Shown in pieces: positions 1-9,900 of a stretch of DNA of 64,000 bases (positions are counted from its first letter, which is position 1; the number at the start of each line of letters is the position of its first letter). This DNA comes from Chaetoceros tenuissimus (Eukaryota > Bacillariophyta > Thalassiosirophyceae > Chaetocerotales > Chaetocerotaceae), in NCBI GenBank assembly GCA_021927905.1, contig BLLK01000069.1, positions 1,302,001 through 1,366,000 on the forward strand, written 5' to 3'. The notes under the pieces were generated by a model that saw only the letters and a program-made list of their open reading frames with translations, ran no database searches and was not told the origin of the DNA. The position numbers and the translations under genes are program-made.

Positions 1-3000
1 AGTAGCTTTTCAAGGTTGGAATCAAGTAAAGTGATATCAGCTGTTTCCATTGCAAGTGCAGCACCAGCTCCCATCGCTACACCTACATCAGCTAGAGCTA
101 ATGCTGGAGCATCGTTCACTCCATCTCCGACCATTAAGATTAGTCCTGGTCTAACTCCTTTGAAACAGCGTCTTTCGGATACAAGGCTCTTTTCATTTTT
201 CATCATTTCTTCTACAAGATCAAGCTTTTCATGTGGAAGTAGATTGCTCTTGATTTGATTATGCTTCAATCCAACTCCAAGTCCAATCGATGTTGCAGCT
301 TTTGCATTATCACCAGTTAGCATATTGACATCGATTCCTAAATCAGTAAATCTATTAATGACACTCTTTGCTTCACTACGAACGGAATCAGCAACACAGT
401 AGGAGCAGACAATTCCAAATCCTTCTACACTCATGAATCCGACAGTGCTTCCATCATGCAGCCAATCCTGTACGGTGGACATTTCTTCAGCAGGTACATG
501 TTCTGTAAGGTTCAATCTATTGAACAAACGCAAGTTTCCAACATGTACTTCCTTGCCATTGATTTGAGCCTTCACTCCCTCACCCTCCAGATTCTGATGA
601 TTGTCAACCTTCCAATCTTTTGGAATATCCACATTCTCAGCCTTTGCTGCAGAAATCATGGCAGCTGCAAGGGGGTGACTTGCATGTTCTTCCATGGCAT
701 AAATATAACGGAGAGATTCTTCACGACTGAGCCTATTCCAAGTTCTGAGATGTAAGAGCTTAAAGTTGCCTTCTGTAAGAGTTCCTGTCTTGTCGAAGGC
801 AATACGTTTCACTCTACCAAGGGCCTCAAGATGTGCACCTCCCTTAACAACGATTCCTCTTTGAGCAGCTGCAGCTAAACCAGCTACATATGTAACAGGA
901 GTTGAGATGATGAGCGCACAAGGGCAAGCAATGACAATTGTAACAAGACCGATCTTTGTCCATTGTTTTCCAACTTCGTAGTTCACGATCCATGGGAATG
1001 TGCACATGGAAATGGAGAGAAGCACTACAAGCGGGGTGTATCGTTTTGCAAACTCATCAATTAACTTTTCAGTCTCGGAACGATTAGCTTGAGCTTCTTC
1101 CACCAGTCGAATAAGACGTGAAACTGCTGAGTCATCTGCAGTAGATGTAGTTTTGACCAAAAGCTTTGCAAGCCCTGCATTGATAGTACCTCCTGACACC
1201 TCATCCCCTGGCAATTTCTGCACCGGTCGAGATTCTCCAGTCAGTGAAGATTCATCAACTACAGTGGATCCTTCAACTACAACTCCATCGCATGGGATTT
1301 TGTCTCCAGTTCTGACAGACACAATACTCCCAACAGGCACGTCTGACGCAGGAACAAATTTGAATTTTCCACTCTGTGAGTCTTGAACCTGCGCTCTTTC
1401 TGGTCTCAGCCTTACGATTGCAGACAAAGCGTTTCTAGCTCTAGATGTTGATAGTGTTTCCAACCAGTCAGAAATACTAAACAAAAACGTGACAGCAGCA
1501 GCCTCGCTAAACTCTTGTAGAGCCAAAGCACCAATGGTTGCAAAAAGCATCATACAGTTTGTGTCAAATTGTTTACGTCTCATTGTGAGAATCGCCTTTT
1601 GCGCTATCTTTGGAATTCCAAGTGCGACAGAAATAAGTGCGGTGTACTTGAGGTATCCCCAATTGCCTTTAACATCAATGAAATGAAGCATAGACACGAT
1701 CCAGAAAACGCCCGATAACATAACGTTCCATTCTAGTTTTGCTTCGTGTTCTTCAATATCATTGTCAGCTCCTGCACTCCAGATTCCTTCTTCAAACCCA
1801 TCTGTAATAACAGTAGCATTCACCCCTGTGTCATTAAGAAATTCAAGCAACTTTTTGACAGTCAGTAACTTTGGATTGTGATCAAATTTGATTGTTTTGC
1901 TCGGTACATGAACATCAACATGAAATATCTCATCTCTGGAATAATTACTTTCCAAAGTGTGCTTGACCCTGTCTCCGTCATGTGCCTCAAGAATAGATGC
2001 CACAAAAATAGTAGACTCGACGTATTCTGATTTCATTCCTCTCAGTTTGGTATCAGCACCGGCATCATTCTTGATGGTACAATCGAATTTCTTAGAATCC
2101 AGAGCTTCTTTGATTCCAGAAGCCGAAATTGATTGGAATTCATGTACAACATAAACTGTCTTATTTGGAACGTTGATAGTGACCTTTTCAACACCTTTCA
2201 AGGGCTCTAAAATAGAATTGATTGCAGGAATTTCTGCAGAACAGCATATTCCAGCTACAAAAAATGTGGACTTCCCACTTCCCTGAATTGACGCTTTCTT
2301 TTGTGCACCATCTTTCTTCAAAGTTGCTCCAAACTTTTGAGCATTAAGCGCTTCAGTAATTTCATCTGCTGAGATCTTTTTCGGGGAATGTGTAACATGG
2401 ACGAGTTTTGTCGTGGTAACTACAGCAACATTTTCAATGCCTTCAAGAGGATCAAGGATGGATTTGATCATGGGAATTTCTGACGCACAACAGATGGCCT
2501 TTACATGAATTGTAGATCTAACTTCACCTTTTTCAGTGACTGGAGGAGCAATATTCTCATCTTCATTAACATGCTCACAACACGATGACTGAATTACATG
2601 ACCCTGGCTCCGTCTCTTTGGAGAGGGTACACAACAAGAAGGCACATCACATTGACCGGAAGTGTTTTTCAAAGGTACATGATGAGCACACGGAAATGCA
2701 TGACGAATGATACTAGCTCGATCTTCTTCCAGCTCAAAAAACTCTGAAAGCAAATCCAAAATTTTGAGAGGAGATCTTGGTATTTCGTAAAAGTTGAGAG
2801 TAATCTGCCTTTCACTGTCACTTGAACCTTGCACGTAATGAGAAGAGCTCCTCAAAGTACGCTTTGAAACCAAACTTAACTTTCCATGAACATCTCTATC
2901 ACCACAGTCTTCACAATCATGTTCTAATGTCATGTGCCCTGTTCTTTCATTGTGTACAAGTGTATCCATGTGGTCATCATGGCGAATCTTGAATACTTTC

Positions 3001-4316
3001 TTTTGACTTTTAGAGTAGTTGTTTCCACCTACACTCTGTTCAAGTTTTTCTCTATATTCCTTTGAGTTGCAATCACTAGGAAGCCCTTCAGATAGTGGGA
3101 TAGAGTTTGTGGCACTGAGTAATTGTTCCTCTTCATCCACTGGAAAGAAAACTATACCAGCAAGTCTTTCCATTTCTGGCATACTTTTTCCATCTGCGTC
3201 ATCGGTACATGTTTTATTATGATATCTATGCGCATGAAGATGAGGCACATCAATACCACAGAAACAACTCTCCTCTGGCTCACCATGTCTTCCATTCTCG
3301 TCAAAACATGGAGTTAAAAAAGAATCAACATCATGTCCATGAGAAGAGAAGCAAAATTTTGAGTTTGCAGCATCACTCTTGCTGATGGATGCAGACGAAA
3401 ATGTTTTCAATACTCCATCAATATCATATACATCAACTTTACCATCATCGCGCAGAATAGCGATACAATTCGGACTTTCATGGTTCTTTACATCGTGACT
3501 TATATTTGAACTATGCTCAGATGACGCGAATATCATTTTCGCATCTTCATAGCTGTGAGTTTTTCCAGAAGAGCACTTCTTTGATGAGCAGCAGCTATCT
3601 TTCTTTTCTTCTGTATGTTCTTTGTGCGAATCGGAATGACCGTCATGACTGTGATTCTCATTCTCAGTTTTCCCAGAAGAGCATTTCTTTGATGAGCAGC
3701 AGCTATCCTTCTTTTCTTCTGTATGCTCTTTGTGCGAATGGGAATGACCGTCATGACTGTGATTCTCATTCTCAGTTTTCCCAGAAGAGCATTTCTTTGA
3801 TGAGCAGCAGCTATCTTTCTTTTCTTCTGTATGCTCTTTGTGCGAATGGGAATGACCGTCATGACTGTGATTCTCATTCTCAGCTACTTTTCCAGAAGAG
3901 CATTTCTTTGACGAGCAGCAGCTATCCTTCTTTTCTTCTGTATGCTCTTTGTGCGAACGGGAATGATCATGCGAATGACTAGAAGAACAGCTTTTCTTCT
4001 CATCATTTCCCTCTTGACTCGAACAAATCTTATTCTTACTGCTGCAACATGTTTCATTTTCTTCCTTATGATGATGGTTAAATGGTACGCTTTTCTTTGT
4101 AGGTGTGTGCGTATAATGCTTTTGCAAACTAGCCTCCCTTCTCTGTCTTACCAGATCTGTCAAAGATGGGGACTCTACACCATTTTGACTATTCAATAAG
4201 CTTTCTCGTTCTTTCTTATTTGGTGTCGCTACTGTATTCTCTTCTGATTTTTCTAGTAGAAATATGCTCTCTGATTTGGAGCATGTTCCACCTGAACAAC
4301 AGGGTTCTTTTTTCAT
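1..4316 (-). CDS. P1B-type Zn/Cd-transporting ATPase, tandem copy 1 (3' end outside window)
   Basis: This is the left copy of the heavy-metal ATPase described at 6913-11517. Position 1 here corresponds to 7202 there, so about 1438 codons are visible. The last 96 or so codons, including the final membrane segments and the stop, lie beyond the left edge. The start ATG is at 4316-4314; an in-frame upstream TTG is not used here. The visible part keeps the His/Cys repeats, two CCxxE metal-binding domains, the CPC membrane motif, DKTGT and GDGVND, with no frameshift or stop that I can see. Against copy 2 I find only about 16 base changes, all between 546 and 787 and all synonymous in the codons I checked. 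It is therefore probably a functional duplicate, not a pseudogene. Whether the C-terminus is intact cannot be judged from this window. Confidence 0.9.
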   Translation of the reverse strand, partial: MKKEPCCSGGTCSKSESIFLLEKSEENTVATPNKKERESLLNSQNGVESPSLTDLVRQRREASLQKHYTHTPTKKSVPFNHHHKEENETCCSSKNKICSSQEGNDEKKSCSSSHSHDHSRSHKEHTEEKKDSCCSSKKCSSGKVAENENHSHDGHSHSHKEHTEEKKDSCCSSKKCSSGKTENENHSHDGHSHSHKEHTEEKKDSCCSSKKCSSGKTENENHSHDGHSDSHKEHTEEKKDSCCSSKKCSSGKTHSYEDAKMIFASSEHSSNISHDVKNHESPNCIAILRDDGKVDVYDIDGVLKTFSSASISKSDAANSKFCFSSHGHDVDSFLTPCFDENGRHGEPEESCFCGIDVPHLHAHRYHNKTCTDDADGKSMPEMERLAGIVFFPVDEEEQLLSATNSIPLSEGLPSDCNSKEYREKLEQSVGGNNYSKSQKKVFKIRHDDHMDTLVHNERTGHMTLEHDCEDCGDRDVHGKLSLVSKRTLRSSSHYVQGSSDSERQITLNFYEIPRSPLKILDLLSEFFELEEDRASIIRHAFPCAHHVPLKNTSGQCDVPSCCVPSPKRRSQGHVIQSSCCEHVNEDENIAPPVTEKGEVRSTIHVKAICCASEIPMIKSILDPLEGIENVAVVTTTKLVHVTHSPKKISADEITEALNAQKFGATLKKDGAQKKASIQGSGKSTFFVAGICCSAEIPAINSILEPLKGVEKVTINVPNKTVYVVHEFQSISASGIKEALDSKKFDCTIKNDAGADTKLRGMKSEYVESTIFVASILEAHDGDRVKHTLESNYSRDEIFHVDVHVPSKTIKFDHNPKLLTVKKLLEFLNDTGVNATVITDGFEEGIWSAGADNDIEEHEAKLEWNVMLSGVFWIVSMLHFIDVKGNWGYLKYTALISVALGIPKIAQKAILTMRRKQFDTNCMMLFATIGALALQEFSEAAAVTFLFSISDWLETLSTSRARNALSAIVRLRPERAQVQDSQSGKFKFVPASDVPVGSIVSVRTGDKIPCDGVVVEGSTVVDESSLTGESRPVQKLPGDEVSGGTINAGLAKLLVKTTSTADDSAVSRLIRLVEEAQANRSETEKLIDEFAKRYTPLVVLLSISMCTFPWIVNYEVGKQWTKIGLVTIVIACPCALIISTPVTYVAGLAAAAQRGIVVKGGAHLEALGRVKRIAFDKTGTLTEGNFKLLHLRTWNRLSREESLRYIYAMEEHASHPLAAAMISAAKAENVDIPKDWKVDNHQNLEGEGVKAQINGKEVHVGNLRLFNRLNLTEHVPAEEMSTVQDWLHDGSTVGFMSVEGFGIVCSYCVADSVRSEAKSVINRFTDLGIDVNMLTGDNAKAATSIGLGVGLKHNQIKSNLLPHEKLDLVEEMMKNEKSLVSERRCFKGVRPGLILMVGDGVNDAPALALADVGVAMGAGAALAMETADITLLDSNLEKL
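3557..3990 (-). repeat. Coding minisatellite in ATPase copy 1 (His/Cys-rich repeats)
   Basis: Four tandem units of 108 bp (one with an extra 6 bp) encode 36-38 residue repeats rich in His, Cys, Ser, Glu and Lys. Units differ by single bases, for example HSHSHKEH against HSDSHKEH. The same array, with the same unit variants, is present in copy 2 at 10758-11191, so repeat number has not changed since the duplication. Confidence 0.9.
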
Positions 4317-4628
4317 TTTTCTCAATTATCTTTCGTGGTACCTCCTAGTTTTTCCTCAAGAGATTTTTTATAAACAATTACAGTAGGAGCCTATTATTAG
4401 TGATTTTCCCTCTTTCCGTTACCATATAGTAATGCTTCAACAAGAGAGAGACTTTGAATACACTACCAAACCTTTTTGTTGTTGTTTCCTTTAGCTAGTC
4501 TATTGTTTCCAGAAAAATTATTCGATTGAAATACATAGATGGACGATTTTTTGAACTTGAAGCTTGAACTTCACTCATGCAGTACGTAGGAGATCGGAAC
4601 CTATACAATACTACTCTAACAATATAGG
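4317..4628 (-). promoter_or_regulatory. Upstream region of ATPase copy 1
   Basis: About 310 bp between the ATG of copy 1 and the terminal repeat of the foldback element. It is identical to 11518-11829 in front of copy 2, so both copies should share their proximal promoter. I see no recognised metal-response motif. The foldback element sits directly at its outer edge. Confidence 0.5.
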
Positions 4629-6792
4629 CAGGCAAATTATATGGTGATTTTGACACGTCACGGACACATGTCACCACTCACACCTCTTCCTTCTCTCTCA
4701 CTTCCCTCGTTTTTTTCCAAATTCCATTAGAGTGTCCCTCCTGCTCTTTTTAAATTAATTTTAGCCGTTGAGGATAGATGCAAGCGCAAGGAAAAACGAT
4801 GTGATGCGAAGAAAAACAAAAGTCCCCTCTTCCACACAAAACTGATTCATCTATCTAATCCTAATATATGGTATGTGTGTGTTTATTTTCTTTTCCTTAT
4901 CAAGCACTCATTTCACTTCTAAAGTATTTTTCACAGTTTTCTTTGTAAAAGGATGGGCTGAGATATATGAGTTAGGGTATGGCATAGTTTGAACAGCAGT
5001 TTCTGGTTCATGTGTTACTCGTAGTATCTATTTACTAGCCCTTTTTGCAATTAAGAGGAAAAATTGTATCGCAGTTTCTACTTCTTAATAGTATTAACAA
5101 GGATCGACACAAATATGGTACCTGCGAGACATATGATTTAATCCTCTTTTGTTCACAAGAATTGGTATTTTATCTCAGCTGTGTCAAGTTGTCTTTACAG
5201 TAGTGGTTGCATTCAAGTTGCTGTTCCTTTTCTAATTTTTGATCTTATTGATCATCAATGGTTATTACATCTACTTCAATGGTGTTGATCATTAATGGTG
5301 AAGATATACATGGCATCTGTGGTTGACTAAAAGCCCAAGTGGATATGAAATGCGTGAGATGATGAAGCTGTTGATTCGTGAGTTGATGAAGAAAGAGACT
5401 GATAAACGCATTTTCCTTTGATAAATCAAATATATTTCTTTCTTGTAAAATAGCAATGCTTTTATGCATCTTTTCAAATCTATTTATGATATCAAATTGT
5501 AAGATTGCATTATAATTGTCAGATTATCACTTCCCTTACGTAGCCATTCAATTTTGTTATGTTTTTGTAGTCAACTGCAATCGTTTGATTATCATACTCA
5601 ACCTTCTGATTATCAAAGATTGTGTATTGATAATCAAACTAAAAGCTCTGATTAGCAAGGATTGGGCACTGATTATCGATGAACAAATGACTGTTGTCAA
5701 AATTGGCTAAATTTTTAAGAATCAGATGGAAAGGCTTGATAATCGAAATCAGACTTCTGATTATCAAACAAATGTGTTTGAATATCATCGCTTTGAATCT
5801 GATTACCAAACAAATATGTTTGAATATCGTTGCTTTGAATCTAATTATCAAGTCACGTTTATCTTACAACACTTTGCAATGTTTTCCCACGTTTTATTAC
5901 AAAAACCATGATAATCAAGCGACAAGTTTAATCTTTCAGCATTCAAGTTTTTTGGTTTAACTATCAATTGATTTTATTCTTTACTTAAAATTGCTATAGT
6001 CTGGTTCTCTTAATAATTAATGTGGTGGCTATCAATGCATACGACTTTCTAGAAGTCCAGTCTCCCCTTTTCTTCCTTCTTGTGGTCTACATATGTTTAT
6101 GATAACTCAGCAGCTCTATGTTTTAACATAATCCATTATCATCCTCTTCCTTGTTTCAAAAATTCAATTGGATTCAATTCCTGGTCTCTACCTCCAAGAG
6201 ATACATTGCGAGTAGACATTGGCTTTCTAATGAACCATTCAACAGAAACACTACACCGCATATCTACCTATCTTGATTCTGTCTATGAGAAACCGAGAGA
6301 TCTTCACCATTGTTCCGTTTCGTTGCGTGAAGGTCTTGTAACTAACACATGAACCTGAGAGAGCTTCACCTTTGCAATTCCCTTTCGTTGTGTTGTCACA
6401 TGAACCAGAAACTGCTGTTCAAACTATGCCATACCCTACCCTTTTTTCTTATTCCATCCGGATACTTAAAAACAAAACTGCAACAAAAGGCAAAAAGCGT
6501 GCTTGATTAAGAAAAGATATCAGACAAACTTACCAAAATAGGAGTTTAGATACCTAGAGATGAATCAGTTTTGTGTGGAAGAGGAGCAAGGAGACACATG
6601 TTCGTTTTTTTGTTTGGATCGCAAGATCGCAAGCACCAACGGCAGAAATTCAAATTACGAGTATTTTTGAAAAAGAGCAGGAGGGACACTCTAATGGATT
6701 TTGGAAAAAAACGAGGGAAGTGAGAGAGGAGGAAGAGGTGTGAGTGGTGACATGTGTCCGTGACGTGTCAAAATCACCATAAAATTTGCCTG
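4629..6792. mobile_element. Foldback-type non-autonomous element A with ~390 bp terminal inverted repeats
   Basis: The left end (4629 to about 5013, starting CAGGCAAATTATATGGTG) is repeated in inverted orientation at the right end (about 6408-6792, ending AATTTGCCTG). The repeat arms share long blocks, including the segment with CACGTCACGGACACATGTCA at the tip and GGTATGGCATAGTTTGAACA near the inner end. The interior is AT-rich and has no reading frame resembling a transposase, so the element would depend on proteins in trans. No clear target-site duplication is visible. That is expected if the element is a recombination chimera: its right flank (6793-6912) differs from that of element B. Confidence 0.8.
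5580..5860. repeat. Array of TGATTATCAAAC-like motifs inside element A
   Basis: The motif TGATTATCA and close variants (TGATTACCAAAC, TTGATAATC, TAATTATCAAG) recur about every 20-45 bp, in both orientations. The best pair is a roughly 42 bp unit around 5757 and 5799 (CTGATTATCAAACAAATGTG and CTGATTACCAAACAAATATG). The matching array in element B is at about 12771-13050. Such arrays can be transposase-binding sites; that reading is inference. Confidence 0.6.
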
Positions 6793-6912
6793 TTTGTTTA
6801 ATTAGCATAGTCATCTAAGAGGTTCTCATAAAACGACAGTCATTGTTTCATTTTACTTTTTTTCTATATTTATAAAATATCCTGCTGTATTATTTTCTAT
6901 ACTCAAAATTTT

Positions 6913-9900
6913 TTAAGTCTCTTCTTGAGCAAGTCTGACAGGAAACATGCTTTCTTCATCTCCATTTCTTACCGCATTACTGTCAAATCCAGATCCCGCC
7001 TTGACGCTCTTCTTGGATGGTAGGAGCTTCATTCCATTAGCTGTTACTATTAACATCGCCCCAACATCGGATCCAATTGCGGCCCAAAGACTGCTGTATC
7101 CAGCAAAGGTGAAGCCCATAACTACTGCTTTTGCAACTAGACTAAATGTCACGTTCTCAATAATGGTGCGAGTAACAGCTTTTCCAAGCTTCACTACCTT
7201 GAGTAGCTTTTCAAGGTTGGAATCAAGTAAAGTGATATCAGCTGTTTCCATTGCAAGTGCAGCACCAGCTCCCATCGCTACACCTACATCAGCTAGAGCT
7301 AATGCTGGAGCATCGTTCACTCCATCTCCGACCATTAAGATTAGTCCTGGTCTAACTCCTTTGAAACAGCGTCTTTCGGATACAAGGCTCTTTTCATTTT
7401 TCATCATTTCTTCTACAAGATCAAGCTTTTCATGTGGAAGTAGATTGCTCTTGATTTGATTATGCTTCAATCCAACTCCAAGTCCAATCGATGTTGCAGC
7501 TTTTGCATTATCACCAGTTAGCATATTGACATCGATTCCTAAATCAGTAAATCTATTAATGACACTCTTTGCTTCACTACGAACGGAATCAGCAACACAG
7601 TAGGAGCAGACAATTCCAAATCCTTCTACACTCATGAATCCGACAGTGCTTCCATCATGCAGCCAATCCTGTACGGTGGACATTTCTTCAGCAGGTACAT
7701 GTTCTGTAAGGTTCAATCTATTGAACAAACGCAAGTTTCCAACATGCACTTCTTTGCCATTGATTTGAGCCTTCACTCCCTCACCCTCTAGATTCTGATG
7801 ATTGTCAACCTTCCAATCTTTTGGAATATCCACATTCTCAGCCTTTGCTGCAGATATCATGGCAGCTGCAAGAGGGTGACTTGCATGCTCTTCCATAGCA
7901 TAAATATATCTGAGAGATTCCTCGCGGCTGAGCCTGTTCCAAGTTCTGAGATGTAAGAGCTTAAAGTTGCCCTCTGTTAGAGTTCCCGTCTTGTCGAAGG
8001 CAATACGTTTCACTCTACCAAGGGCCTCAAGATGTGCACCTCCCTTAACAACGATTCCTCTTTGAGCAGCTGCAGCTAAACCAGCTACATATGTAACAGG
8101 AGTTGAGATGATGAGCGCACAAGGGCAAGCAATGACAATTGTAACAAGACCGATCTTTGTCCATTGTTTTCCAACTTCGTAGTTCACGATCCATGGGAAT
8201 GTGCACATGGAAATGGAGAGAAGCACTACAAGCGGGGTGTATCGTTTTGCAAACTCATCAATTAACTTTTCAGTCTCGGAACGATTAGCTTGAGCTTCTT
8301 CCACCAGTCGAATAAGACGTGAAACTGCTGAGTCATCTGCAGTAGATGTAGTTTTGACCAAAAGCTTTGCAAGCCCTGCATTGATAGTACCTCCTGACAC
8401 CTCATCCCCTGGCAATTTCTGCACCGGTCGAGATTCTCCAGTCAGTGAAGATTCATCAACTACAGTGGATCCTTCAACTACAACTCCATCGCATGGGATT
8501 TTGTCTCCAGTTCTGACAGACACAATACTCCCAACAGGCACGTCTGACGCAGGAACAAATTTGAATTTTCCACTCTGTGAGTCTTGAACCTGCGCTCTTT
8601 CTGGTCTCAGCCTTACGATTGCAGACAAAGCGTTTCTAGCTCTAGATGTTGATAGTGTTTCCAACCAGTCAGAAATACTAAACAAAAACGTGACAGCAGC
8701 AGCCTCGCTAAACTCTTGTAGAGCCAAAGCACCAATGGTTGCAAAAAGCATCATACAGTTTGTGTCAAATTGTTTACGTCTCATTGTGAGAATCGCCTTT
8801 TGCGCTATCTTTGGAATTCCAAGTGCGACAGAAATAAGTGCGGTGTACTTGAGGTATCCCCAATTGCCTTTAACATCAATGAAATGAAGCATAGACACGA
8901 TCCAGAAAACGCCCGATAACATAACGTTCCATTCTAGTTTTGCTTCGTGTTCTTCAATATCATTGTCAGCTCCTGCACTCCAGATTCCTTCTTCAAACCC
9001 ATCTGTAATAACAGTAGCATTCACCCCTGTGTCATTAAGAAATTCAAGCAACTTTTTGACAGTCAGTAACTTTGGATTGTGATCAAATTTGATTGTTTTG
9101 CTCGGTACATGAACATCAACATGAAATATCTCATCTCTGGAATAATTACTTTCCAAAGTGTGCTTGACCCTGTCTCCGTCATGTGCCTCAAGAATAGATG
9201 CCACAAAAATAGTAGACTCGACGTATTCTGATTTCATTCCTCTCAGTTTGGTATCAGCACCGGCATCATTCTTGATGGTACAATCGAATTTCTTAGAATC
9301 CAGAGCTTCTTTGATTCCAGAAGCCGAAATTGATTGGAATTCATGTACAACATAAACTGTCTTATTTGGAACGTTGATAGTGACCTTTTCAACACCTTTC
9401 AAGGGCTCTAAAATAGAATTGATTGCAGGAATTTCTGCAGAACAGCATATTCCAGCTACAAAAAATGTGGACTTCCCACTTCCCTGAATTGACGCTTTCT
9501 TTTGTGCACCATCTTTCTTCAAAGTTGCTCCAAACTTTTGAGCATTAAGCGCTTCAGTAATTTCATCTGCTGAGATCTTTTTCGGGGAATGTGTAACATG
9601 GACGAGTTTTGTCGTGGTAACTACAGCAACATTTTCAATGCCTTCAAGAGGATCAAGGATGGATTTGATCATGGGAATTTCTGACGCACAACAGATGGCC
9701 TTTACATGAATTGTAGATCTAACTTCACCTTTTTCAGTGACTGGAGGAGCAATATTCTCATCTTCATTAACATGCTCACAACACGATGACTGAATTACAT
9801 GACCCTGGCTCCGTCTCTTTGGAGAGGGTACACAACAAGAAGGCACATCACATTGACCGGAAGTGTTTTTCAAAGGTACATGATGAGCACACGGAAATGC

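Larger units (their letters stand above)
1..4677. repeat. Tandem duplication, left copy of the near-identical block
   Basis: Bases 1-4677 match 7202-11878 at a constant offset of 7201. By eye they are identical except for a cluster of about 16 substitutions at 546-787. The block covers the ATPase gene, its roughly 310 bp upstream region and the first 49 bp of the foldback element. Beyond 4678/11879 similarity falls at once to many substitutions and small indels. Confidence 0.95.
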
